DNA of 64,000 nucleotides, taken from NCBI RefSeq assembly GCF_037971845.1, contig NZ_CP150227.1, positions 6,882,001 to 6,946,000 of the forward strand, in the 5' to 3' direction. Of this stretch, positions 18,084-26,695 are shown one piece after another. Source of the DNA: Paenibacillus sp. FSL R5-0766 (GTDB taxonomy: Bacteria; Bacillota; Bacilli; Paenibacillales; Paenibacillaceae). Each line of letters starts with the position of its first letter. The stretch's first letter is position 1. Under the pieces are notes generated by a model, which had not been told where the DNA came from, did not search any database, and was given only the letters and a program-made list of their open reading frames with translations. The position numbers were made by a program, and so were the translations under genes.

Positions 18084-18779
18084 TTACTTTTGTCCGTAAT
18101 ACGCGTCTTTTCCGTGTTTTCGCAGATAGTGTTTATCCAAAATACCTTGTGGCAGTTCTTTTGCAAAGTTATTCAATTGCCGCGCGTACAGGTTCATTTT
18201 GCACACTTCCTCCAGCACGACGCTGTTCACCACGGCAGACTTGGCATCTTTCCCCCACGTAAACGGTGCATGACCATGGAGCAATACTGCCGGTACAGCC
18301 ATAACATCAATCCCACGCTGTTCAAACGTTTCAATAATGACGCGCCCCGTCTCCGCTTCGTATCCACGATCAACCTCGTCCTGATTCAGGAAACGTGCAC
18401 AAGGCACCGCCCCGTAGAACGTGTCCGCATGTGTGGTTCCCATTACAGGTACGTCCAGTCCGGCTTGCGCCCAGATAGTCGCCCAAGTGGAGTGTGTATG
18501 CACGATGCCACCAATCTCCGAGTAATGCTTATATAGTACGGCATGTGTTGCGGTGTCCGAGGAAGGTCTCATCTCACCTTCTACGACGTTACCGTCCAGA
18601 TCAACCACAACCATGTCGCTTGCTTTCATCACATCGTAGCTAACGCCACTTGGTTTGATCACAAACAGACCACTTTCCCGATCAATTGCGCTGACGTTAC
18701 CCCATGTGAATTTCACAAGTCCGTGCTTTGGCAGTTCCAGATTCGCCTGAAACACCTCTTCTTTCAGTTGTTCTAACAT
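18084..18779 (-). CDS. araD: L-ribulose-5-phosphate 4-epimerase
   Basis: Class II aldolase-family zinc enzyme that turns L-ribulose 5-phosphate into D-xylulose 5-phosphate, feeding the pentose phosphate pathway. 231 residues, the normal length. Key segments are FTWGNVSAIDR, the phosphate-binding KPSGVSYD and SSDTATH, and the zinc-binding HTHSTWAT histidines with the later VLLHGHAPF. It is the middle gene of the operon; a MITE-like repeat fills the gap to araB. Confidence 0.95.
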   Translation of the reverse strand: MLEQLKEEVFQANLELPKHGLVKFTWGNVSAIDRESGLFVIKPSGVSYDVMKASDMVVVDLDGNVVEGEMRPSSDTATHAVLYKHYSEIGGIVHTHSTWATIWAQAGLDVPVMGTTHADTFYGAVPCARFLNQDEVDRGYEAETGRVIIETFEQRGIDVMAVPAVLLHGHAPFTWGKDAKSAVVNSVVLEEVCKMNLYARQLNNFAKELPQGILDKHYLRKHGKDAYYGQK

Positions 18780-18809
18780 GTTATTCCCTCCCGTTCTCTA
18801 ATAGTGCGT

Positions 18810-18975
18810 GTTCAAAAAGTCGGTTTTCAGTACCGAGAAGATGGGATGAAGCTAGAAATGGAGTAGCGGAGCGTAGATAGAGCTACGTGAGCAACGGACA
18901 TTTCGGCTGAATTCCATATTCGATGTTGATGATGCCACTAGGCATCCTTCGTAATCAAAAGCGGTCTTTTTGAAC
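18810..18975. repeat. MITE-like element with terminal inverted repeats
   Basis: A 166-bp non-coding element is bounded by GTTCAAAAAGTCGG on the left and the complement of GTTCAAAAAGACCGC on the right. Inside is a smaller inverted repeat (CGTAGATAGAGCTACG). It sits between araB and araD, and its right end codes for the last residues of AraB. The 18-bp end CTTTTTGAACAACCTCTA at 18966-18983 recurs exactly at 56051-56068, also at the 3' end of a gene. It resembles dispersed elements of Paenibacillus genomes. Mobility is inferred from structure only. Confidence 0.65.
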
Positions 18976-20580
18976 AACCTCTACCAGATGATCTACGGCT
19001 GATTGCTCAATCGCAAGTCCACTCCGGTAGCGTTCGATAAATGCTTCAAACCCTTTCACATCCGATGCATCCGGTGCCACTTCGACACCCTCCACATCGT
19101 TAAAGACCTTCTGCTCCAGGAACACATCCAGGCTCTCCTCTTGATCCTTGTTGATCATGTACGAAGCCAGAAGCGCCATGCCCCATGCGCCGCCTTCACC
19201 AGCGGTAGACATGACCGACACCGGTACGTTCATCGCAGCAGCTACAATCCGTTGTCCGACAACAGGGGTCTTGAATAGGCCACCGTGAGCCAAAATGCTG
19301 TCAATGGCTACATTCTCTTCCTCCGTCAAAATGTCCATACCCAACTTGAGTGCACCGAAGGCACTGAACAGATGTGTCCGCATGAAGTTTGCCAGATTGA
19401 AGTTGCTTTCCGGGGAGCGGACGAACAATGGACGGCCTTTCTCAAGTCCCGTAATGTTCTCACCTGAGTAGTAACCGTAGCTGAGCAAGCCACCACCATC
19501 AGGGTCTGCCTCCAAAGCCTTGTTAAACAACACGCTAAACAACTTGGCGTTATCCACTTCATATCCCATTGCTTGAGAGAATTCGCGGAACAGTCCAACC
19601 CATGCGTTGATATCACTGGAACAGTTGTTGGCATGAACCATCCCTACTGGGCTACCATCTGGCGTGGTCACCATATCGATCTCGGGATACACTTTGGATA
19701 ATTCCTTCTCCAGTACGATCATCGCAAATACGGATGTGCCGACGGAGATGTTCCCCGTCCGTTTTCTCACGCTATTTGTTGCCACCATGCCTGTTCCGGC
19801 ATCGCCTTCTGGCGGGCAGAGCGGAATGCCTGCTTGCAGATCTTGCGAAGGGTCGAGCAACTTGGCTCCCGCTTCCGTCAATTCACCTGCATTCTCACCA
19901 GCGAGATATACCTTGGGCAGAAGGTCCTCGACCTTCCACGGATAACCTTTGCCTGCGATCTGTTCGTCGAACTGTTGGATCATGGATGGATGATAGTTAT
20001 GTGTAGACTCGTCAATTGGGAAAATGCCTGAAGCATCGCCGATCCCAATCGCCTTATTGCCCGTCAGCAACCAGTGGATGTATCCAGCCAAGGTTGTCAG
20101 GTGATCGATCTGTGGCACATGCACCTCTTCGTTCAAAATCGCTTGATACAAGTGGGCAATGCTCCAGCGTTCCGGAATATTGAATTGCAGAAGTTCCGTT
20201 AGCTCTCTTGCAGCTGCTCCTGTAGTAGCATTACGCCACGTGCGGAAAGGTACCAACAGTTCACCCGCGCTATCCAAAGCGATATATCCGTGCATCATGG
20301 CCGAGAATCCGATAGACCCGACCGTGCGCAGCGTGATTCCGTATTTCTGTTCCACATCTTGCTTCATCTCACGATAAGCCGTTTGCAGACCTGTGATGAT
20401 ATCCTCCTGGTTGTACGTCCAATATCCATCTTTCAGGAGGTTCTCCCATTCATAACTGCCTGACGCGATGGTCTCAAAACGATCATCAATCAATACCACC
20501 TTAATCCGCGTTGATCCAAATTCAATTCCGAGCGAAGTAGCGCCCTTGGTAATGGCTTCTTTCAAGTCCAATTGACTCAT
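18955..20580 (-). CDS. araB: Ribulokinase
   Basis: Phosphorylates L-ribulose to L-ribulose 5-phosphate with ATP. FGGY-family features are [17 protein letters not shown] at the start, GFSAMMHGY in the middle and the ATP-site stretch [17 protein letters not shown]. The ATG at 20580 gives the family N-terminus; a GTG six bases earlier (20586) is better spaced from the GGAGAGGGG ribosome binding site, and the extension to 20631 is unlikely. The last residues (VQKDRF) and the stop are encoded by the inverted-repeat end of the MITE-like element, so the native C-terminus was probably altered by its arrival. First gene of the operon, under AraR control. Confidence 0.93.
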   Translation of the reverse strand: MSQLDLKEAITKGATSLGIEFGSTRIKVVLIDDRFETIASGSYEWENLLKDGYWTYNQEDIITGLQTAYREMKQDVEQKYGITLRTVGSIGFSAMMHGYIALDSAGELLVPFRTWRNATTGAAARELTELLQFNIPERWSIAHLYQAILNEEVHVPQIDHLTTLAGYIHWLLTGNKAIGIGDASGIFPIDESTHNYHPSMIQQFDEQIAGKGYPWKVEDLLPKVYLAGENAGELTEAGAKLLDPSQDLQAGIPLCPPEGDAGTGMVATNSVRKRTGNISVGTSVFAMIVLEKELSKVYPEIDMVTTPDGSPVGMVHANNCSSDINAWVGLFREFSQAMGYEVDNAKLFSVLFNKALEADPDGGGLLSYGYYSGENITGLEKGRPLFVRSPESNFNLANFMRTHLFSAFGALKLGMDILTEEENVAIDSILAHGGLFKTPVVGQRIVAAAMNVPVSVMSTAGEGGAWGMALLASYMINKDQEESLDVFLEQKVFNDVEGVEVAPDASDVKGFEAFIERYRSGLAIEQSAVDHLVEVVQKDRF

Positions 20581-20740
20581 AATCACGTGTATCCCCTCTC
20601 CGGTCGCGATTTCACATCCCAAAGGATGCATATATAAGGTGAAGCTTTTACTTATAGCGCTAGCTGATCATAAATTGTATAAAAACTTCCTGTTGTGTTT
20701 TCAAAGAATGCGCTTTCCTTTTCTGACAGCCTTAGTATAT

Positions 20741-20759
20741 TTTTTGTACGTACATTTGT
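20741..20759. promoter_or_regulatory. AraR operator on the araB side
   Basis: TTTTTGTACGTACATTTGT has the palindromic core TGTACGTACA of Bacillus AraR sites (ATTTGTACGTACAAAT type). It lies 161 bp before the araB start, in the araB/araR divergent region. Confidence 0.8.
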
Positions 20760-20943
20760 CAATAATATATAATAGTTATACTTACAAAGGACACATATTG
20801 CACTCTATTTGAACATTCAAAGGTCTTAAATAGTTATAAATCGGCTATGCTGTAAGGTACACCTCCATCCAAAAAGGCTGAATATGTACGGCTTATTTCG
20901 AAAAATGTTCGGTTTTATTTTCATCCTAACTGAATCATGCTAA

Positions 20944-20962
20944 AATATGTACGTACAACTAT
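20944..20962. promoter_or_regulatory. AraR operator on the araR side
   Basis: AATATGTACGTACAACTAT has the same TGTACGTACA core as the other site, 33 bp before the araR start. Two sites about 200 bp apart in the 20581-20994 divergent region would permit cooperative or looped binding and autoregulation. A third half-like site (ATATGTACGG, near 20882) is weak. Confidence 0.8.
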
Positions 20963-20994
20963 TCGAACAACTATGTTTATATAGATGAGTAACG

Positions 20995-22104
20995 ATGAAA
21001 GAAGTGGACTACGTGAAGCCAAAATATCAGGTCATCATTGATGATATAAAGAGTCATATCCTTTCGGGAACATATAGCATAGGCGAACAGATCCCCACCG
21101 AGTTGGCATTACAGGAAAGCTACACCGTAAGTCGCCAGACGGTGCGGAAGGCTATTTTGGAGTTATCAAATGAAGGATTTTTACGAAGCGAAAAGGGGTC
21201 AGGGACCTACGTTAGCAATCAGTATCGATCACGGTCAGGTGGCAATACGTCAAAGAAAACGATCGGTGTGATCACGACATACATCTCGGATTACATCTTT
21301 CCGTCCATCATCCGCGGTATCGAGAGTCGTCTGAATGAGGACAACTACTCGTTACTGCTGGCCAGTACTAATAATGATGTAGCGCAGGAGAAAAAAGCAC
21401 TCGAAATGATGCTCTCCTACGGCGTGGATGGCCTGATTGTCGAACCGACCAAAAGTAATCTGTACAATCCCAACATTGCATACTACCTATCGTTCAAAGA
21501 GCAGGATGTGCCGTTTACGATGATTAATGCATTTTATGAAGAGCTGGAGGTTCCGTTCTTCTGCCTGGATGACGTGCAATCCAGCTATCTTGCCACACGG
21601 GAATTGATCGCCAAAGGCCATACCCAGATCGGCATTATCGCCAAAATGGATGATTTACAAGGCAAGTACCGGATGAAGGGGTACATCAAGGCGCTGGGTG
21701 AAGCGAAATTACGGTTCCATCCTGAGCAAGTGCTTTCCTTTGATACCGCATCGAAACCGGATTTATCCTCTAATGTAGCAACGTATCTGGACGAAAACAG
21801 GTATTCGCTCACCGCAATTGTCTGTTACAACGATGAGGTGGGACTGGAGGTCGTGAACGCCTGCAGGCAACTGGGCATCTCGATCCCGGATGAGTTATCC
21901 ATCATTGGGCAGGACAATTCGTACATCGCCAAGAACGCCAACATCCGGCTAACAACGCTAACCCATCCCCAAGAACAAATGGGCCGCGATGCTGCCGACT
22001 GGGTGATTAAGAATCTGCAAGGCAAAAAGGATCTACCGACGAACACCTACTATCAGCCGGTGCTAGTTGAGGGAGAGACGGTGAAGGAGATCGTAGTGGA
22101 ATAA
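20995..22104 (+). CDS. araR: Arabinose operon repressor AraR (GntR head, LacI-type body)
   Basis: 369 residues. Residues 9-75 form a GntR-type winged helix (QIPTELALQESYTVSRQTVR, then GSGTYVSNQ). Residues 90-369 form a LacI/GalR-type periplasmic-binding fold (IGVITTYISDYIFPSIIRGI, later ELSIIGQDNS) that binds L-arabinose. It represses the divergent araBDA until arabinose releases it. Two operator-like sites lie in the shared promoter region. The start at 20995 has no strong ribosome binding site; a GTG five codons later is possible. Confidence 0.92.
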   Translation: MKEVDYVKPKYQVIIDDIKSHILSGTYSIGEQIPTELALQESYTVSRQTVRKAILELSNEGFLRSEKGSGTYVSNQYRSRSGGNTSKKTIGVITTYISDYIFPSIIRGIESRLNEDNYSLLLASTNNDVAQEKKALEMMLSYGVDGLIVEPTKSNLYNPNIAYYLSFKEQDVPFTMINAFYEELEVPFFCLDDVQSSYLATRELIAKGHTQIGIIAKMDDLQGKYRMKGYIKALGEAKLRFHPEQVLSFDTASKPDLSSNVATYLDENRYSLTAIVCYNDEVGLEVVNACRQLGISIPDELSIIGQDNSYIAKNANIRLTTLTHPQEQMGRDAADWVIKNLQGKKDLPTNTYYQPVLVEGETVKEIVVE

Positions 22105-22160
22105 TATTGTTGTGGGACGGGCGTTAAGTTGTTACCGAGCGTTTCTGTCCAACATACTTA

Positions 22161-22199
22161 AAGAAGGCCGTCAGAATATCTGCGGCCTTCTTTGTTTTT
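22161..22199 (+). terminator. Terminator of araR
   Basis: AAGAAGGCCG pairs with CGGCCTTCTT across a loop of about 11 nt, followed by TGTTTTTG. It lies about 57 bp after the araR stop. Confidence 0.85.
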
Positions 22200-22266
22200 G
22201 TTCACTATTAACGAGGGATTACTTCTTCTTACTATACATATACATATACATCTTCTCTAATCAAAA

Positions 22267-23034
22267 CTACTTCGCCTGATCCGCTTCTTCTTCTTCGCTT
22301 ACCAGACTTACAAGGACGCCTTTCTTCTCCAACTTTTTCACAACCTGTTCTGCTCGATCATTCAACGGATTGTTAGCCAAATAAACCTCTGTTAGATGTG
22401 GGATGGTATCGAGCACTGCAATATCCTTAATGAGGTTATCTTCTACATATAGATACTCCAGGGTTGGATGATTTTTCAAAGGTGTCAGATCTTGAATTTT
22501 ATTATCATTCATAATAACCCATTCCAGCTTTAATTTCTCAAGAGGACTTAGATCGGTCACCTGATTCCCACTGGCGAGCAAACTGGTCAGCTTACGCATA
22601 TTTTTTAATGGAGCCAGGCTTTTGATTTTGTTATCGTCCATAACCAGATTTTGCAGATTAGTCAGACCTAAAAGTGGCGAGATATCTGCAATCTGATTGC
22701 CTTCAACAGCTAAGAACGTCAATTTTTTTAACTTGTGGAGTGGCTTAATATTTTTTATATTTTGACCAGGCAAGAATAAATCCACCATATTAATGGCATG
22801 TTCAAGACCTTGCAGGTTAGAAATCTTATTTTTCGTTTCCATAGCATATAGAGATTTTAATTTTTTCAAATCGCCAGCCTTTATTTCCTTCTTAGCAGAC
22901 AGCTTCAAATCTGCTCGAATAACTTTGGCCAGGACCGGGTCTTTGATAAGCGATGCAGCCGAGATAATAGTGGTCGGTAATAGTACAAAAACCAAACATA
23001 AAACGATCACACTTTTGATGAATTGATTACGCAT
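22267..23034 (-). CDS. Secreted leucine-rich-repeat protein
   Basis: 255 residues from the ATG at 23034, preferred over the one at 23055 because AAAGGGAGA lies 6 nt before it and a signal peptide follows at once (cleavage near ISAAS). About six LRR units of the internalin/SDS22 type are seen, with repeated LTNLQNL, NKIKSLAPL and NQVTDLSPL strings, capped by a charged tail rich in E and K. It should be extracellular and bind protein. It is 26 bp downstream of the Asp-box propeller gene, so the two are probably one operon and may act together on the cell surface. Confidence 0.85.
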   Translation of the reverse strand: MRNQFIKSVIVLCLVFVLLPTTIISAASLIKDPVLAKVIRADLKLSAKKEIKAGDLKKLKSLYAMETKNKISNLQGLEHAINMVDLFLPGQNIKNIKPLHKLKKLTFLAVEGNQIADISPLLGLTNLQNLVMDDNKIKSLAPLKNMRKLTSLLASGNQVTDLSPLEKLKLEWVIMNDNKIQDLTPLKNHPTLEYLYVEDNLIKDIAVLDTIPHLTEVYLANNPLNDRAEQVVKKLEKKGVLVSLVSEEEEADQAK

Positions 23035-23060
23035 ATAGATTCTCCCTTTAAGCATCTTAA

Positions 23061-25004
23061 TTAGTGGCTCCGTTTCAAGGAGTTGAGGTCAGCCGTAACG
23101 ATTTTACCTGTATTTCCAAAGACGTACACTTTCCCTTTAAACTCCACCGCATCGTACCAATCGTCTACCGTCAAGACATCCTGCTTGGTCCATTTCTCAG
23201 CGTCATCGGAAAGGAAGATGGAACCTTCACTGCCGACAGCAATGAAGAGATTGCCCACGTATGAGATGCCAAAGAATCCAGTGTTCATTCCACGAGCATA
23301 TAATTCGTCACGGAACTCTGTCCTCACCCATTTCTTACCGTCCTCTGAAGTCAAAATAACCGCACTCTGTGCATTCCCATAGTAACTGGCAGTGGTCACG
23401 ACAAATTTTCCGTCACCCCATACCACATCGAAATTATGTCCAGGAAACCGTGCCGGGATTTCGTTCCACTTCAGACCATCCTCGGAGACGAGCAAAAGCC
23501 CTTTTTCTCCAACGGCTACCAGTGTTGTGCCGTTTGATGCCATCGCATTGATTTTTTTCTTTACATTAGTGTTTAGGGTCCTCCACGTCTTCCTATCCTT
23601 GGAAGAAAGAATCGTGCCGGCCTCGCCTGCCACGTAATACGTATTATTGGCATACAGCACGCTCGTAAGTGATTGAGTTGTCGGGGATTTAATGTCCTTC
23701 CACTTTACCCCATCAACAGAGGACATCATCTTCCCGTTATCTCCTACCGCAAAAAAGTCCTTCCCTGACCATACAACTCCCCGAAGTGGATACGCTTGAT
23801 CCACATAAGAAGATTGCCATTTGCCAGCCGTGTTCATCTTTGCAGAACCCTGCGAGCTGACGGAAAGGAAGTTAAGCTGGCTACGATACCCACCCACCAG
23901 CACCAGCCTATCCTTGCTCACTGCTGCTTCATATACGTTACTTGGAAGCACAAAAGGATATCGCTTTGTCAGCTTCCATTTGCGCCCATCCGCAGATGTT
24001 TGAATACCAGCATCCGTAATCGTTATATACTGTTTGCCGTTGTGAATGGTACAAAACAGGTTCTGCTTAGGGCTAGTTGCAAACCCAGCATCGCTCCAGC
24101 TCTTACCATCCTTGGATGTCCAGTTGACCTCCTTCAGGACATGATTGGCTTTATTCACATATTCAAAACCAAAAATATAAAACCTGTCCTTTGCCCAGTA
24201 CACCTTGGACCAAAAGGCTTTAGACGATACGTATATCCATTTCAGTCCATCCTTCGAGGTCATGATCGTTGCATCCCCTACAGCAACAAAAGCTCCACCG
24301 CCATAGGTCATATCCCAAACTTGCTCATAATTAGGCTGATTGGTCTTCACCTTTTTCCAGGTGATTCCGTCTTTGGATACCGCTACGACTCCGCCTTCAT
24401 AACCTTGAGCCACGAAGGTATTATTGCCCCATGCTACGGCTGTAAAATTGGTGGAGATACCTGTTTTTCGCTCGGTCCACGTTAATCCATCCTCTGAAGA
24501 GAAAATCTTTCCTTCATATGTTGTTCCACCAACTGCAATATATCGTTTCCCGTTCCATACGGCGTCTTTTAAAAATCTTATATGTATTGAATTATTTAAC
24601 TTCTCCCATGACAGACCATCAGTGGATGTCCATACGGTTACGATATCTGCTTCCTCACGAAAACCCATGAATTCTGACTTTCCATGAATAATCAAACTAA
24701 AATCTACTGGATTCCCGGTATAGATTGTCTTCCATGTAACTCCGTCCTTAGAGGTTTTCACATAACCTCCGGCAGCTGGCATCATATAAATCCCTCCACC
24801 ATAGGCAATGGAATGGGAAACTCCACTATTTAACTCATCCAACGAAGACCAATTAAGGTTCAACTGACTTTTTACTACAGCATCCTCAATGTTCGCAACT
24901 TCACCCTCTGCCTGGGCAGGATGTACAGAAATTAGGGAAAACAGCAGAATCGTAGTTAACAGCAGAGGTATTACTTTTAGTGAAAAAACTAGTGTGCGAC
25001 TCAT
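23061..25004 (-). CDS. Secreted Asp-box / sialidase-like beta-propeller protein
   Basis: 647 residues with a signal peptide (cleavage near HPAQAEG). The body is a chain of about a dozen units, each with a turn such as SKDGVTWK, SSEDGLTWTE or TSEDGKKWV followed by FVAVG-type strands. This Asp-box pattern builds beta-propellers seen in sialidase and YCF48-like folds. Sialidase catalytic residues are not evident, so a binding or scaffold role is more likely. It is the first gene of a two-gene unit with the LRR gene. The substrate is unknown. Confidence 0.8.
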   Translation of the reverse strand: MSRTLVFSLKVIPLLLTTILLFSLISVHPAQAEGEVANIEDAVVKSQLNLNWSSLDELNSGVSHSIAYGGGIYMMPAAGGYVKTSKDGVTWKTIYTGNPVDFSLIIHGKSEFMGFREEADIVTVWTSTDGLSWEKLNNSIHIRFLKDAVWNGKRYIAVGGTTYEGKIFSSEDGLTWTERKTGISTNFTAVAWGNNTFVAQGYEGGVVAVSKDGITWKKVKTNQPNYEQVWDMTYGGGAFVAVGDATIMTSKDGLKWIYVSSKAFWSKVYWAKDRFYIFGFEYVNKANHVLKEVNWTSKDGKSWSDAGFATSPKQNLFCTIHNGKQYITITDAGIQTSADGRKWKLTKRYPFVLPSNVYEAAVSKDRLVLVGGYRSQLNFLSVSSQGSAKMNTAGKWQSSYVDQAYPLRGVVWSGKDFFAVGDNGKMMSSVDGVKWKDIKSPTTQSLTSVLYANNTYYVAGEAGTILSSKDRKTWRTLNTNVKKKINAMASNGTTLVAVGEKGLLLVSEDGLKWNEIPARFPGHNFDVVWGDGKFVVTTASYYGNAQSAVILTSEDGKKWVRTEFRDELYARGMNTGFFGISYVGNLFIAVGSEGSIFLSDDAEKWTKQDVLTVDDWYDAVEFKGKVYVFGNTGKIVTADLNSLKRSH

Positions 25005-25363
25005 AGTTATCTCCTTACATTATTTAATACTACAAATATACCATGATCTGGAATGTAATACATGGATATTATCTTCATCCTAATTTAATAAAACCCTCCT
25101 GCTCTCATCCTATAACTGTTTCGTTAAGAACGGATAATGGACTACTTCACCAAGGAATGTAACCCTAATATAATACGGGCTGATCCGTTATTCTTATCTC
25201 CACCCATTGCTTCACTCTCTTGGCTGTTATGGGCTCTGATCAAACATCCACTCAAAAGTGAGGACTACACCAAAAAGCCATACGGATGATGGTCCGTACG
25301 GCTTTTTAGCGATTTTTTCTTATACATAAACACATGCGGGAATGATGAATGACGCTGCAAATG
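25005..25363. other. Intergenic region with a terminator and nothing else clear
   Basis: This 359-bp spacer holds the upstream region of the propeller gene and, at 25272-25307, the terminator of the MetE-like gene. No ORF, RNA or operator was recognised. Confidence 0.5.
25272..25307. terminator. Terminator of the MetE-like gene
   Basis: AAAAAGCCATACGGA pairs with TCCGTACGGCTTTTT across a 6-nt loop with one mismatch. Flanking A and T runs make it usable on both strands. Confidence 0.85.
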
Positions 25364-26503
25364 TTACTTCCAAAGCTCCTCAGCAATTTCCTTAATGAAG
25401 GCAAGCTTGCGCCATTGCTGTTCCTCGGTCAGATGGTTGCCTTCTTCCGTGGAAGCGAAGCCGCATTGTGGACTCAGGCAGATTCGATCCAGATCAACAT
25501 ATTGTGTAGCTTCCTCAATCCGTTTCAGGATATCTTCCTTGTTCTCCAACTCTCCGAATTTGGAAGAGAAGAGGCCAAGTACAACCTGCTGGTTATCCTT
25601 CAGGAAACGAAGTGGTTTGAAGTCACCAGCCCGTTCCGTATCAAACTCCAGGTAGAAGCCAGAGTAGTTATCGATGCTCAGAAGTGTTTGCGCAATCGGC
25701 TCATAACCGCCACCGACTCCTGCAAATGTCGAAACATAATTACCGCGACAGACATGAGTGGTTACCACGAGGTCTTCCGGCAGGCCTGATACCACATGTT
25801 CATTCAGTTTTGCGAGTTCGTTGGCGTACTCTTCCACATTAACGCCAATCTGCTCCATCACTGTGATGAACTGTTGGTCACACAATGCACCCCACGTGCA
25901 ATCATCAATCTGGATGCTGCGGCAACCGGCTTCATAAAAAGCCAGGATGGATGCTTTGTACGCCCCAGCAATGTCAGAGAGAAGCTCTTGGCGGTTCGGA
26001 TAGATAGCTTGTGTGCTTTCCTTATTATCTGCCCGGTCCAATTCGAATAGGAACTGTGCAGCCGCTGGGATGGATTGACGAGCAACAACGTCTTCCCCAG
26101 CCGCTTCTTTCAAGAAGGCATAATGCGCTACAAATGGATGACTGCTATAGCTGATTTTGCCGCTCAGACGAGCTGTTTCCGGTCTGGATGTCGCTCCGTT
26201 GAATCGGTAGCCTTCCTCAATGATCGTCCGCTCTACACCATCCAGTCCCCAGAAAAAGTCCAGATGCCACCAAGAGCGGCGGAATTCGCCGTCCGTTACA
26301 GCCTGAAGGCCAACCTCTTTTTGCTTCTGTACGAGTTTCACAATCTCGACATTCTCCACTTCATTCAACTGTTCCGTGGTAATTTCGCCGTTCTGGTATT
26401 TTAATCGGGCATCTTTCAACGCACTCGGGCGCAGGAAACTGCCCACAATATCATATCGAAATGGAGTGACTGTTCGTTGTTTAGGTTCTGTTTGTACGCT
26501 CAT
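25364..26503 (-). CDS. MetE C-terminal-like methyltransferase (YxjG/YxjH type)
   Basis: 379 residues related to the catalytic half of cobalamin-independent methionine synthase, without the N-terminal half. Such proteins transfer a methyl group to a thiol such as homocysteine from donors that are often not folate. Seen are FRYDIVGSFLRP, the segment TDGEFRRSWWHLDFFWGL, the zinc-ligand-type IDDCTW and THVCRGN (His and Cys), and CLSPQCGFASTEEGN with the last zinc cysteine. A close paralogue lies at 57594. No S-box or T-box leader was found upstream. Confidence 0.88.
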   Translation of the reverse strand: MSVQTEPKQRTVTPFRYDIVGSFLRPSALKDARLKYQNGEITTEQLNEVENVEIVKLVQKQKEVGLQAVTDGEFRRSWWHLDFFWGLDGVERTIIEEGYRFNGATSRPETARLSGKISYSSHPFVAHYAFLKEAAGEDVVARQSIPAAAQFLFELDRADNKESTQAIYPNRQELLSDIAGAYKASILAFYEAGCRSIQIDDCTWGALCDQQFITVMEQIGVNVEEYANELAKLNEHVVSGLPEDLVVTTHVCRGNYVSTFAGVGGGYEPIAQTLLSIDNYSGFYLEFDTERAGDFKPLRFLKDNQQVVLGLFSSKFGELENKEDILKRIEEATQYVDLDRICLSPQCGFASTEEGNHLTEEQQWRKLAFIKEIAEELWK

Positions 26504-26578
26504 AGTTTAATCTCCCCGTTTATCATTATAGAATTAAATATAACATATCCGATCGGAATAGCTGTTCTACGAAAGAGT

Positions 26579-26615
26579 TATAGCCCGCTATAGGTATTAG
26601 CTATAGCGGGCTATA
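26579..26615. terminator. Perfect hairpin between the polysaccharide operon and the MetE-like gene
   Basis: A 15-bp perfect inverted repeat (TATAGCCCGCTATAG and CTATAGCGGGCTATA) surrounds a 7-nt loop. It lies about 80 bp after the stop of the membrane protein gene on the minus strand. There is no strong T run, so terminator is the likeliest but not certain reading. Confidence 0.5.
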
Positions 26616-26695
26616 TTTAAGGAGACTTTATATACAATCATGAATTCCATCTTACCTGACCGGATGTTCGGAACAGGGTCTCAACATCTATGATC

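Noticed and set aside
20700..20725. cre-like site in the araB upstream region (GGAAAGCGCATTCT on the minus strand)
   Set aside because: Three mismatches to the consensus; too weak to list as a site although CcpA control of araBDA would be expected.
26504..26660. Possible S-box or T-box leader for the MetE-like gene
   Set aside because: The conserved cores of these riboswitches are absent; the only structure is a simple perfect hairpin placed to end the upstream operon.
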